A stretch of DNA of 14,176 nucleotides, from NCBI GenBank assembly GCA_051876105.1, contig JBJEHN010000133.1:1-14176 (forward strand), in the 5' to 3' direction. Both the position numbers and the translations under genes were made by a program. Source of the DNA: W2P13-069 sp051876105. Its GTDB lineage: Bacteria; Actinomycetota; Coriobacteriia; Coriobacteriales; QAMH01. Positions 1-6,817 of this stretch are shown in pieces (positions within the stretch are counted from its first letter, which is position 1; the number at the start of each line of letters is the position of its first letter). The notes under the pieces are model-generated. The model was not told the DNA's origin and made no database searches. It was given only the letters and a program-made list of their open reading frames with translations.

Positions 1-45
1 AAGGTCTTATAAAAATGTCTCAGTAATCCCTTGACATTGTTATAG

Positions 46-62
46 CTGGCTCTGAGAGCCAG
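46..62. other. Short perfect hairpin near the window edge
   Basis: CTGGCTC (46-52) and GAGCCAG (56-62) are perfect inverted repeats around a 3-nt loop. No clear T-run follows on either strand, so this may be a weak terminator for a gene outside the window or a processing signal. A 12-nt palindrome, GCCGCATGCGGC, lies nearby at 108-119. A TTGACA hexamer at 31-36 has no convincing -10 partner. No gene is seen in 1-169. Confidence 0.35.
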
Positions 63-123
63 TTGCGTTCAATCATAGTCGAGATTCCCCTGCACACAGC
101 CCTAACAGCCGCATGCGGCAAGC

Positions 124-160
124 AAATGGGACAGTGGGGACTGTCCCCACTGTCCCATTT
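124..160. repeat. 37-nt near-perfect palindrome, REP-like, possible terminator after the OTCase gene
   Basis: The left arm AAATGGGACAGTGGGGAC (124-141) and its exact complement (143-160) flank one central T at 142. On the minus strand the centre reads GGGGACAGTCCCC. That differs by one base from the unit repeated eight times at 10848-11011, so both probably belong to one dispersed repeat family. It starts ten bases past the stop of the minus-strand OTCase gene and could end its transcript. However, the longer T-run (158-163) is on the plus strand, so it may terminate better in the opposite direction. Confidence 0.75.
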
Positions 161-169
161 TTTAGCAGG

Positions 170-1165
170 CTACTTGAGGGTGGCGTACATGATGGCCTTG
201 ATGGTGTGCATGCGGTTTTCCGCCTCGTCGAAGACCTTGGACTGCTTGGACTCGAAGACCTCGTCGGTGACCTCCATCTCCGTGATGCCGAACTGCTCGG
301 CCTTCTGGGCGCCGATCACAGTGTTGGTGTCATGGAAGGCGGGCAGGCAATGCAGGAAGATGGCCTCGGGCTTGGCAAGCGCCATGCAGGCGCTGGTGAC
401 GCGGTAGGGCTCGAGCTCGGCGATGCGCTGCTCCCAGACCTCGTCGGGCTCGCCCATGGAGACCCAGACGTCCGTGTAGATGACGTCTGCCCCGGTGCAG
501 GCCTCCTCGACGCTCTGCGTGAGCGTGATGGTGCAGCCGTTTTGGGCGGCGATGGGGCGGCAGGCCTCGAGCACGTCGTCTGCAGGCATGCAGCCGGCAG
601 GCCCGCAGGCGGTGAAGTTCATGCCCAGCTTGGAGCACACCACCATCAGCGAGCGCGCAACGTTGTTCTTGCAGTCGCCCATGAAGACGAGCGTGCGGCC
701 CTTGATCTGGTAGTTGAAGTTCTCCTGGATGGTGAGGACGTCGGCGAGCATCTGGGTGGGGTGCCACTCGTCAGTGAGGCCGTTCCACACGGGCACGCCG
801 GCGTTGGCGGCCAGGCACTCGACGTCTGCCTGCGCGTAGCCGCGGAACTCGATGCCGTCGAACATGCGGCCGAGCACGCGGGCGGTGTCCTCGATGGACT
901 CCTTCTTGCCCATCTGCGAGGAGGCCGGGTCGAGGTAGGTGACGCCCATGCCGAGGTCCATGGCGCCCACCTCGAAGGAGCAGCGGGTGCGCGTGGAGGT
1001 CTTCTGGAAGAGCAGCACCACGTTCTTGCCCTCGAGGTAGCGGTGCGGCACGCCGGCGCGCTTCATGTCCTTGAAATTCTTGGAAAGCGCCAGGAGGTAC
1101 TCGATCTCCTGGGTGGTGAAGTCGAGGAGCTTGAGGAAGCTCCTGCCGCTGATGTTGACTCCCAT
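170..1165 (-). CDS. argF: Ornithine carbamoyltransferase
   Basis: Cytosolic enzyme that interconverts carbamoyl phosphate plus ornithine with citrulline plus phosphate. The 331 residues match the length of the long ArgF/ArcB type found in E. coli. The carbamoyl-phosphate loop STRTR is at residues 57-61, HPTQ at 135-138, the ornithine-binding loop SMGE at 236-239 and HCLPA at 272-276. The SMG motif separates it from the putrescine and aspartate enzymes elsewhere in the window. The start has an AAAGGAA ribosome-binding site seven bases upstream. It follows pyrC on the same strand after 107 bases that contain a terminator-like hairpin, so it may be transcribed partly or wholly apart from the pyr genes. 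No arginine deiminase or other arginine biosynthetic gene is nearby. Sequence alone does not settle whether it works anabolically (ArgF) or in arginine catabolism (ArcB). The reaction assignment is firm; the direction is not. Confidence 0.95.
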   Translation of the reverse strand: MGVNISGRSFLKLLDFTTQEIEYLLALSKNFKDMKRAGVPHRYLEGKNVVLLFQKTSTRTRCSFEVGAMDLGMGVTYLDPASSQMGKKESIEDTARVLGRMFDGIEFRGYAQADVECLAANAGVPVWNGLTDEWHPTQMLADVLTIQENFNYQIKGRTLVFMGDCKNNVARSLMVVCSKLGMNFTACGPAGCMPADDVLEACRPIAAQNGCTITLTQSVEEACTGADVIYTDVWVSMGEPDEVWEQRIAELEPYRVTSACMALAKPEAIFLHCLPAFHDTNTVIGAQKAEQFGITEMEVTDEVFESKQSKVFDEAENRMHTIKAIMYATLK

Positions 1166-1189
1166 GGGGTGTTCCTTTCTCTCTCATGC

Positions 1190-1205
1190 GGGGCGCAAAC
1201 GCCCC
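1190..1205 (-). promoter_or_regulatory. Hairpin in the 5' leader of the OTCase gene
   Basis: GGGGCG (1190-1195) and CGCCCC (1200-1205) form a perfect 6-bp stem with a 4-nt loop. It lies between the pyrC terminator-like hairpin and the OTCase ribosome-binding site. It could affect translation or mRNA stability; no binding protein can be inferred. Confidence 0.4.
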
Positions 1206-1215
1206 TCAAACAAGA

Positions 1216-1243
1216 GCTTGGGAGCGCAAGCGCGCCCCCAAGC
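1216..1243 (-). terminator. Rho-independent terminator-like hairpin after pyrC
   Basis: On the minus strand, outer arms GCTTGGG/CCCAAGC (1237-1243 with 1216-1222) and inner arms GCGC/GCGC are joined through one G-U wobble. The result is a 12-bp stem with a GCTT loop. It is followed by a moderately T-rich TCTTGTTTG. It lies 29 bases beyond the pyrC stop and would separate pyrRBC from the OTCase gene, perhaps incompletely. Confidence 0.6.
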
Positions 1244-1272
1244 GTGTGGTTGAGCTTGCTGCCCGGTGGGCC

Positions 1273-2568
1273 TTAGAGCAGCTGGCCGTCGAGCATCTTG
1301 GGCTGGCCGGCGACGTAGACGTCGGTAGCCTGGCCGGTGAAAGTATGCCCGGTGAAGCCGCAGTTGCGCGACTTGGAGGCGTAGAACTCGTCGGTGGCGG
1401 TCCACTGCAAGGTTGGGTCGATGAGCGTGAGGTCGGCGCTGCTGCCGGGCTCGATCTTGACCGGCTCGAGCCCCACGATGGCGCGCGGGTTGACGGCCAT
1501 GAGCTCGACCATGCGGCCCCAGCTTATGGTGCCCGGGCCCACCAGGTTGGTGAGCACGGCGCCCAGCGAGGTCTCCAGGCCCGTCATGCCGAAGGGCGCC
1601 AGCTCGAACTCGCGGGCCTTCTCGAAGTCCGCGTGCGGGGCGTGGTCGGTGACGATGCAGTCGATGGTGCCGTCGAGCACGCCTTCCAGCAGGGCGGCTG
1701 CGTCCTCCTTGGTGCGCAGGGGCGGGTTGACCTTGAGCGCGGTGGGGTAGTCGTCGCCGATGTCGTCCTCGGTGAGGAAGAGGTGGTGCGGCGTGACCTC
1801 GCAGGTCACGTGCACGCCGGCCTCCTTGGCGCGGCGCACCAGGGTGAGGCCGTGGGCGCTGGAGATGTGCTGGATGTGCAAGTGGGCGCCGGTGAGGTGG
1901 GCGAGCTCGATGTCGCGCGCGATGTGGATCTCCTCGCCGGCGGCCGGCCAACCCAGCATCCCTAAGCGCGTTGAGGCCACGCCCTCGTTGACCTGGCCCT
2001 TGTCCACCAGGCTCTCGTCCTGGCAGTGGTCCATGACCGGGTGGCCGAACTGCACCGCGTAGTCCATGACGCGGCGCATCATGCCGGCGTCCTGGATGCC
2101 GCGGCCGTCGTCGGTGAAGGCCACCGCGCCGTGGGCGTGCATGTCGCCCATCTCGGCCAGGACCTCGCCCTTAAGGCCCTGGGTGCACGCGCCGGCCACG
2201 TGGACGCGGCACATGCCGGCCGCGGCGGCGCGGTCCTTGATGAACTCGACGCCGGCGGCGGTGTCTGTGACCGGGTCCGTGTTGGCCATGCACACCACGT
2301 CGGTGAAGCCGCCGTGGACTGCGGCGCGGCTGCCGCTGGCGATGTCTTCCTTGTACTCGTAGCCGGGCTCGCGCAGGTGGACGTGGACGTCCACCAGGCC
2401 AGGCACGAGCACCTTGCCGCTCACGTCGCGCAGCTCGGCGCCGGCCGGGGCCTCCAGGCCCTGGCCCACGGCGGCGATGCGGCCGTCTTCGACGAGCACG
2501 TCGACCACCGCGTCGAGCCCGAGCTGCGGGTCGACGGCGCGGGCTCCCTTAAGCAGCGTTGCTGTCAT
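1273..2568 (-). CDS. pyrC: Dihydroorotase (class I PyrC)
   Basis: Zinc amidohydrolase that cyclises N-carbamoyl-L-aspartate to dihydroorotate, the third step of pyrimidine synthesis, in the cytosol. The 431 residues fit the Bacillus-type class I enzyme. Visible metal ligands are H62 and H64 in DVHVHLREPG (60-69), D153 in FTDDG, H181 in DHCQD, H234 in HIQHIS, and D308 in TDHAPH. The substrate-binding LREPG is intact. An aspartate stands where class II enzymes use a carboxylated lysine, as in Bacillus and Aquifex PyrC. The start overlaps the last 20 bases of pyrB and has a GGAGGAG ribosome-binding site inside pyrB, so translation is probably coupled. It is the last gene before a terminator-like hairpin. 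carAB, pyrD, pyrE and pyrF are not in the window. Confidence 0.96.
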   Translation of the reverse strand: MTATLLKGARAVDPQLGLDAVVDVLVEDGRIAAVGQGLEAPAGAELRDVSGKVLVPGLVDVHVHLREPGYEYKEDIASGSRAAVHGGFTDVVCMANTDPVTDTAAGVEFIKDRAAAAGMCRVHVAGACTQGLKGEVLAEMGDMHAHGAVAFTDDGRGIQDAGMMRRVMDYAVQFGHPVMDHCQDESLVDKGQVNEGVASTRLGMLGWPAAGEEIHIARDIELAHLTGAHLHIQHISSAHGLTLVRRAKEAGVHVTCEVTPHHLFLTEDDIGDDYPTALKVNPPLRTKEDAAALLEGVLDGTIDCIVTDHAPHADFEKAREFELAPFGMTGLETSLGAVLTNLVGPGTISWGRMVELMAVNPRAIVGLEPVKIEPGSSADLTLIDPTLQWTATDEFYASKSRNCGFTGHTFTGQATDVYVAGQPKMLDGQLL

Positions 2569-3496
2569 CTTCGTCTCCTCCCAACAGAAGGTACAGTGCG
2601 GCCATGCGTACCAGCACGCCGGAATACACCTGCTCCAAGATCACGGAGCGGGTGGGGTGGTCTGCCATGTAGCTGTCGAGCTCCACGCCGCGGTTGATGG
2701 GGCCGGGGTGGCAGATGATTGCGTCGTCCCTCATGAGGCGCTCGCGGTCCTGCGTGAGGCCGAAGAGCATGTTGTACTCGCGCAGGGACGGGTAGGGCGC
2801 GCCCTCGAGGCGCTCGCGCTGTATGCGCAGCATGTAGACCACGTCGAGCTCGGGCAGCACGGCGTCGAGGTCGGCGGTAACGCGGTCTGCGCCCAGGATG
2901 TCCGGGCGGGCGGGCAGCAGGGTGTTCGGCGCCACCAGCGTGACGTGGGCGCCCATGGTCTTCAGGGCGGGCACCAGGCTGCCGCACACGCGCGAGTGGC
3001 CGATGTCACCCACGATGCCGACCCTGAGCCCCTCGAGGCGCCCCTTGTGCTTCCAGATGGTGTAGAGGTCGAGCAGGGCCTGGGTGGGGTGCTGGTGCTT
3101 GCCGTCGCCTGCGTCGATGACGTGCACGCCGGACTTGGCCGCCACCTTGTGGGGCACGCCGGCGTGCTTGTCGCGCACGACGATCATGTCGATCTTGTAG
3201 GCGCACAGGGTCTCCACCGTGTCATCGAGGCTCTCGCCCTTGACTGTGGAGGTCGAGCTGCCGCCGAAGTTGAGGATGTCGCAGCTCAGGCGCTTCTCCG
3301 CCAGCTCGAAGGAGCTGCGGGTGCGCGTGGAGGGCTCGTTGAACATGTTGACCACGGTGTAGCCGCGCAGGGTGGGGACCTTCTTCACGCGGCGCTCGTT
3401 GACGCTGCGGAAGCTGTCTGCCGTCTGCAGCAGGAGCATGAGGTCGTCGTAGGAGTAGTCGCGGATGTCGATGAGGTGCTTGTGGTTGAACGCCAT
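2549..3496 (-). CDS. pyrB: Aspartate carbamoyltransferase catalytic subunit
   Basis: Condenses carbamoyl phosphate with L-aspartate to N-carbamoylaspartate, the committed step of pyrimidine synthesis. The 315 residues match the Bacillus-type trimeric catalytic chain. Motifs seen are STRTRSSFE (56-64) for carbamoyl phosphate, the mobile lysine in VKGES (K86), HPTQ (136-139), and HPGPINRG (263-270) for the aspartate side. No pyrI regulatory chain is present, which fits an unregulated ATCase controlled at the RNA level by PyrR. The start lies four bases past pyrR, with a G-rich Shine-Dalgarno stretch inside the pyrR end, and the 3' end overlaps pyrC by 20 bases. This is a tightly coupled pyrRBC unit. 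It competes for carbamoyl phosphate with the OTCase, AguB and carbamate kinase genes in the window. Confidence 0.97.
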   Translation of the reverse strand: MAFNHKHLIDIRDYSYDDLMLLLQTADSFRSVNERRVKKVPTLRGYTVVNMFNEPSTRTRSSFELAEKRLSCDILNFGGSSTSTVKGESLDDTVETLCAYKIDMIVVRDKHAGVPHKVAAKSGVHVIDAGDGKHQHPTQALLDLYTIWKHKGRLEGLRVGIVGDIGHSRVCGSLVPALKTMGAHVTLVAPNTLLPARPDILGADRVTADLDAVLPELDVVYMLRIQRERLEGAPYPSLREYNMLFGLTQDRERLMRDDAIICHPGPINRGVELDSYMADHPTRSVILEQVYSGVLVRMAALYLLLGGDEDDSNAA

Positions 3497-3499
3497 GGC

Positions 3500-4090
3500 C
3501 TAGACCACCCCCCTCAAGGGCGCCGAGCCTATGCGGGCGCCGTCTGCCGCCTCCTGGATCTGGACCTCGGAGAAGCCGTCCACTTCCTCGAGGTAGGCGC
3601 GCACGCTCTCGTTGCGCGCAGAGGGGATGTTCTTGCCCACGTAGTCCGCGCGGATGGGCAGCTGCCGGTGGCCGCGGTCCACCAGCACGGACAGCTGCAC
3701 GGTGGCGGGGCGGCCGATGTCGCGCAGGGCGTCGAGCGCGGCGCGCACGGTGCGGCCGGTGTAGAGCACGTCGTCGACCAGGACGACGTCCTTGCCGTCG
3801 ATGCTGAAGGCGATCTCGGTGGCGTGGACGGTGGGCGCCAGGTAGGTGGCGACGTCGTCGCGGTAGAAGCTGATGTCGAGGCATCCCAGCGGCAGGCGCA
3901 CGCCCTCGATGCGCTCGATGGCGCGGGCGATGCGCTCGGCGAGCACGTCGCCGCGGGTGACAATGCCCACGAGCACCAGGTTCTCAAGCGACTGGTTGGC
4001 TTCGAGGATCTGGTGCGACATGCGCGTGACGGCGCGGTCAATCTCGGAGGCGCTCATGCATACAGACTTAACTTTGACAGGGCTGTCCAT
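3500..4090 (-). CDS. pyrR: PyrR: pyrimidine operon regulator / uracil phosphoribosyltransferase
   Basis: RNA-binding regulator of pyr mRNA in the PRTase fold; many members also make UMP from uracil and PRPP. In the 196-residue product the PRPP-binding signature VVLVDDVLYTGRTVRAAL is at 102-119, with VTRGD at 44-48 and DRGHRQLPIRADYVGKN at 138-154, all typical of PyrR. The open frame runs 36 codons further upstream. I chose the ATG at 4090 because AAAGGAAG sits just before it, and the upstream extension is proline/glycine-rich with no family similarity. It leads the pyrRBC cluster and follows a perfect TATAAT at 4209-4214 and a GC-rich hairpin leader. I could not match the Bacillus PyrR-binding loop consensus with confidence, so the mode of control (attenuation or translational repression) stays open. 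Confidence 0.95.
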   Translation of the reverse strand: MDSPVKVKSVCMSASEIDRAVTRMSHQILEANQSLENLVLVGIVTRGDVLAERIARAIERIEGVRLPLGCLDISFYRDDVATYLAPTVHATEIAFSIDGKDVVLVDDVLYTGRTVRAALDALRDIGRPATVQLSVLVDRGHRQLPIRADYVGKNIPSARNESVRAYLEEVDGFSEVQIQEAADGARIGSAPLRGVV

Positions 4091-4100
4091 AGGCTTCCTT

Positions 4101-4110
4101 TCCCAAGGGA
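4101..4110 (-). promoter_or_regulatory. pyrR: Small inverted repeat next to the pyrR ribosome-binding site
   Basis: TCCCTTGGGA on the minus strand (4101-4110) is self-complementary and directly abuts the AAAGGAAG ribosome-binding site of pyrR. It could be part of a structure that opens or closes the start. This is a candidate only. Confidence 0.25.
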
Positions 4111-4166
4111 CGGGCGCGGCACTTGAGGGAGGCGGCCCGCCCATGTTGCCGCCACTCGAGCAGCGG

Positions 4167-4196
4167 GCGCGCACCCCGCTGCAAGGGGCGGCGCGC
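4167..4196 (-). promoter_or_regulatory. GC-rich hairpin in the pyr leader RNA
   Basis: GCGCGC (4167-4172) pairs with GCGCGC (4191-4196), and CCCC (4174-4177) with GGGG (4185-4188), around a 7-nt loop. The hairpin begins only a few bases downstream of where the TATAAT at 4209-4214 would start transcription. No U-run follows, so it is not a classic terminator. It may be a PyrR target, an attenuator part or a 5' stabiliser. Confidence 0.45.
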
Positions 4197-4201
4197 ACAG
4201 C

Positions 4202-4229
4202 TTGACCGATTATACAATCCGCCTACAAA
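4202..4229 (+). promoter_or_regulatory. Candidate promoter for the MATE gene, overlapping the pyr promoter
   Basis: TTGACC (4202-4207) and TACAAA (4224-4229) are separated by 16 bases on the plus strand. This element overlaps the minus-strand TATAAT at 4209-4214, so the two promoters would compete. A second candidate with a 15-base spacer is TTGCCC (4245-4250) and TAGGAT (4266-4271). Neither is strong. Confidence 0.3.
4209..4214 (-). promoter_or_regulatory. -10 box for pyrRBC
   Basis: The minus strand reads TATAAT here, a perfect -10 hexamer in otherwise GC-rich DNA, about 119 bases before the pyrR start. No good -35 is seen at 16-18 bases upstream, so the promoter may be weak or need another contact. 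Confidence 0.55.
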
Positions 4230-4357
4230 GGAGCCTGTGAGAACTTGCCCCTGCGGGCCATGGGCTAGGATGGTCCGGAGGAAGAGAACCGACAACCACG
4301 TTACGAGCACCAGCCTCGTCAAGCCGGCACGGCAGCCGGCCCAGAGGAGAGATACCC

Positions 4358-5755
4358 ATGCCCCGCCAGAAGAAGCGCACGCCCAAGCAGGGCGTCGACA
4401 TGTCCGCCCACTTCTCGATCCCCGCGCTGCTCAAGTACACGGCCCCCTCTGTGGGGATGATGGTCTTCGTGTCCATCTACGAGGTTGTGGATGGCTTCTT
4501 CGTCTCCAATTACGTCAACTCCACCGCGCTGGCAGCGGTCAACATCGCCTACCCGGTCTTCCTCATCCTGGGCACCATCGGCTACATGATGGGCACGGGC
4601 GGCAGCGCCATCGTCGCGCGGACCTACGGCGAGGGCGACCCCAAGCGCGCCAACGAGCTCTTCTCGCTCTTCGTCTACGCCAGCATCGCAGGCGCCGTGG
4701 CGTTCACCGTCGCCGGCATCCCGCTGCTGCCGCTGCTCTTCGCGCTCATGGGCGCGCAGGGCGAGCTGTTGGAGATGAGCGTCTCGTACGGCACCATCCT
4801 CATGTTCGGCCTGGTGCTCGACGTCTTGCAGTACATCTTCCAGAACCTCACGATGACGGCGGGCAAGCCCAAGGTGGGCTTTTGGGCCACCGTCGCCGCA
4901 GGCGTCACCAACATCGCACTCGACGCGCTCTTCGTGGGCTTCTTGGGCTGGGGCATCGAGGGCGCGGCCATCGCCACCGTGGTGGGCCTGGCCTTCGGCG
5001 GGCTGATCCCGCTGGTGTACTTCCTGCTGCCCAACTCGTCCATGCTCAGGCTGGGCCGCTGCTCGCTGGACTGGCGCGCCCTGGGCGCGGCTGCGGCCAA
5101 CGGCAGCTCGGAGATGGTGAGCAACATCGCGATGTCCCTGGTGGCCATCGTCTACAACACCCAGCTGCTCAAGTTCATCGGCGAGCCCGGCGTGGCGGCC
5201 TACAGCGTCATCGGCTACGTGGCGCTCTTCTTCGCCGGCGTCTTCATGGGCTACTCCGTGGGCGCGGCGCCGCTCATGAGCTTCCAGCACGGCAACGGCA
5301 ACAAGGCGGAGATGCGCAGCCTCTTCAAGAAGGGCACCAGCATCATGGCCGTGTGCGGTGTGGTGATGTTCCTGCTCACGCGCGTTGCCGCCGTGCCGCT
5401 CTCCATGCTGTTCGTGGGCTATGACGAAGGGCTCATGGAGCTCACGGTGCACGCCTTCAGCATCTACTCCACGGCCTTCCTGCTCATGGGGCTCAACATG
5501 TTCGCGTCCTCGCTGTTCACCTCGCTGTCCAACGGCAAGGTGAGCGCGGCGCTTTCGTTCATGCGCACCCTGGTGTTCGAGATAGGCTGCGCCTTCCTGC
5601 TGCCGCTTGTGCTGGGGCCAGACGGCATCTGGTACTCGGTCATCGTGGCCGAGGTGCTCGCCTTGGCGATGAGCGCGGCGTGCGTGCTCTGGCTGGGCCC
5701 GGTCTACGGCATCGTCGAGCGCCGCCCGGGCAGCAGGGGCCCTGTCGAGCCTTAG
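4358..5755 (+). CDS. MATE-family multidrug/organic cation efflux transporter
   Basis: Integral inner-membrane exporter of the MATE superfamily, which moves organic cations or drugs out in exchange for Na+ or H+. The 465-residue length is typical, with about twelve hydrophobic segments in two repeated halves (roughly residues 25-230 and 250-445). Recognisable family stretches are VDGFFVSNYV (44-53), MGTGGSA (78-84) and the cytoplasmic loop YGEGDPKRAN (90-99). It looks closest to the MepA/DinF-like bacterial branch. The first ATG has AGGAG seven to eight bases upstream. It stands alone, divergent from pyrR, with a GCCGGC inverted repeat (4323-4340) just before the ribosome-binding site and a strong hairpin at its stop. 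The substrate cannot be read from sequence. Lying between pyrimidine and polyamine genes gives no firm functional link. Confidence 0.93.
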   Translation: MPRQKKRTPKQGVDMSAHFSIPALLKYTAPSVGMMVFVSIYEVVDGFFVSNYVNSTALAAVNIAYPVFLILGTIGYMMGTGGSAIVARTYGEGDPKRANELFSLFVYASIAGAVAFTVAGIPLLPLLFALMGAQGELLEMSVSYGTILMFGLVLDVLQYIFQNLTMTAGKPKVGFWATVAAGVTNIALDALFVGFLGWGIEGAAIATVVGLAFGGLIPLVYFLLPNSSMLRLGRCSLDWRALGAAAANGSSEMVSNIAMSLVAIVYNTQLLKFIGEPGVAAYSVIGYVALFFAGVFMGYSVGAAPLMSFQHGNGNKAEMRSLFKKGTSIMAVCGVVMFLLTRVAAVPLSMLFVGYDEGLMELTVHAFSIYSTAFLLMGLNMFASSLFTSLSNGKVSAALSFMRTLVFEIGCAFLLPLVLGPDGIWYSVIVAEVLALAMSAACVLWLGPVYGIVERRPGSRGPVEP

Positions 5756-5764
5756 GGCCCCTGC
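5733..5764. terminator. Bidirectional hairpin between the MATE gene and carbamate kinase
   Basis: GCAGGGGCCC (5733-5742) and GGGCCCCTGC (5755-5764) are perfect 10-bp arms around a 12-nt loop that contains the MATE stop codon. The two genes converge here with only 23 bases between them, so one hairpin could serve both. There is no U-tract on either side. Confidence 0.55.
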
Positions 5765-5778
5765 AGGCTTGCAAGGCC

Positions 5779-6744
5779 TCAGGCGTGGATCCTCGTGCCG
5801 GAGAGCCCGGCGATAGTCTCGGGCGCCTTGCCGAGCGCGCCGATGACGCACACGCGCCCCGGGCGGCTGCGCACGAACTTGACGGCCGCGCGCACCTTGG
5901 GCTCCATCGAGCCCTTGCCGAACTCCCCCGCATCCGCCAGGCACTCGGCCTCGTCTGCCGCGAGCTCCTTGAGCTCGCGCTGCTGCGGCGTGCCAAAGCC
6001 CACGCAGACGTGTTCAACGGCAGTCAGCAGGAAGAGCATGTCCGCATAGCAATCCTCGGCGAGCAGCTCGGCGCCCATGTCCTTGTCGATGACCGCGGCC
6101 ACGCCCTTGTAGGCGCCCTTGTCGCCGTAGTCGCGCACGACGGGGATGCCGCCGCCACCGCAGGCGATGACGATGAACTCGTTGTCGAGCAGGTTGAGGA
6201 TGCTGGGGGCCTCGACGATCTTCTTGGGCTCCGGGCTTGCCACCATGCGCCGCCAGCCGCGGCCGGAGTCCTCGGCGTACACGTGCTCTGGGTGGAGGCG
6301 CTTTTGCTCCTCTGCCTGGGAGCGCGTGAGGAAGGCGCCGATGGGCTTGCTGGGCCGCAGGAAGGCCGGGTCGTCGGGGTCGACCTCCATCTGGGTGACC
6401 ACGCTCGCCACATGCCAGCGCTTGTAGCTCTTGTGCATGGCCACGCCCAGTGCCTGCTGCAGGTGGTAGCCGATGTAGCCCTGGCTCATGGCGCCACACT
6501 CGGGCAGCTCCATCGCGGGAATGGCACCTGCGCTCTCGCCCGCGGCGATCGCGAACGCCTTCTGGATCATGCCCACTTGGGGGCCGTTGCCGTGGGTGAT
6601 GATGATCTCGTTGCCCTGCTCGATCATCTTGAGCAGCACGGGCGCCACCTCGCGCACGCGTTGCAGCTGTTCTTCGGGTGTGTCGCCCAGGGCGTTGCCG
6701 CCCAGGGCCACGACCACCCGCTGGTCGTTGTTGATACGTGCCAT
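5779..6744 (-). CDS. arcC: Carbamate kinase (AguC/ArcC)
   Basis: Cytosolic kinase that takes carbamoyl phosphate plus ADP to ATP, with carbamate breaking down to ammonia and CO2. It is the energy-yielding last step of agmatine (or arginine) deiminase pathways. The 321 residues fit the family. Motifs: VVALGGNALG (11-20), HGNGPQVG (51-58), ACGGGGIPV (194-202), DKDMGAELLA (220-229) and GSMEPKV (278-284). The frame is open 17 codons further upstream. I chose the ATG at 6744 because GAGAGGAGG lies eight bases before it and the N-terminus then matches the family. It is the last gene of the aguBDA-arcC cluster, 73 bases after aguA, which makes it the functional aguC. The ribosome-binding site is within a small CCTCT/AGAGG stem. 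Confidence 0.96.
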   Translation of the reverse strand: MARINNDQRVVVALGGNALGDTPEEQLQRVREVAPVLLKMIEQGNEIIITHGNGPQVGMIQKAFAIAAGESAGAIPAMELPECGAMSQGYIGYHLQQALGVAMHKSYKRWHVASVVTQMEVDPDDPAFLRPSKPIGAFLTRSQAEEQKRLHPEHVYAEDSGRGWRRMVASPEPKKIVEAPSILNLLDNEFIVIACGGGGIPVVRDYGDKGAYKGVAAVIDKDMGAELLAEDCYADMLFLLTAVEHVCVGFGTPQQRELKELAADEAECLADAGEFGKGSMEPKVRAAVKFVRSRPGRVCVIGALGKAPETIAGLSGTRIHA

Positions 6745-6750
6745 CGCTGG

Positions 6751-6767
6751 CCTCCTCTCAACAGAGG
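6751..6767 (-). promoter_or_regulatory. arcC: Ribosome-binding site within a small hairpin, arcC
   Basis: On the minus strand CCTCT-GTTG-AGAGG (6767 to 6754) forms a 5-bp stem whose 3' arm is part of the GAGAGGAGG Shine-Dalgarno. CTGTTGAGA also occurs at exactly the same distance from the aguD start (9673-9681), suggesting a shared leader element. Confidence 0.4.
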
Positions 6768-6817
6768 TTGACTGCAGAAGTAACGCGTTTTGCACTGGAC
6801 CGCGTTCTGGCTCGGCG

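Noticed and set aside
31..43. TTGACA followed by TTAT as a promoter
   Set aside because: No acceptable -10 hexamer is found 15-19 bases downstream; that position is occupied by the CTGGCTC/GAGCCAG hairpin, and no plus-strand gene follows.
2414..4126. A 570-codon open frame on the plus strand antisense to pyrB and pyrR
   Set aside because: It is opposite genes with intact family motifs, its translation is Val/Ala/His/Gly-rich with no recognisable domain, and long antisense frames are expected at this GC content. Similar frames at 113-1276, 1186-1965, 6488-8269, 4319-5944 (minus) and 9791-10792 were rejected for the same reason.
4091..4198. Longer N-terminus for PyrR starting at 4198
   Set aside because: It would place the leader hairpins inside the coding region, has no family similarity, and the ATG at 4090 has a clear AAAGGAAG site.
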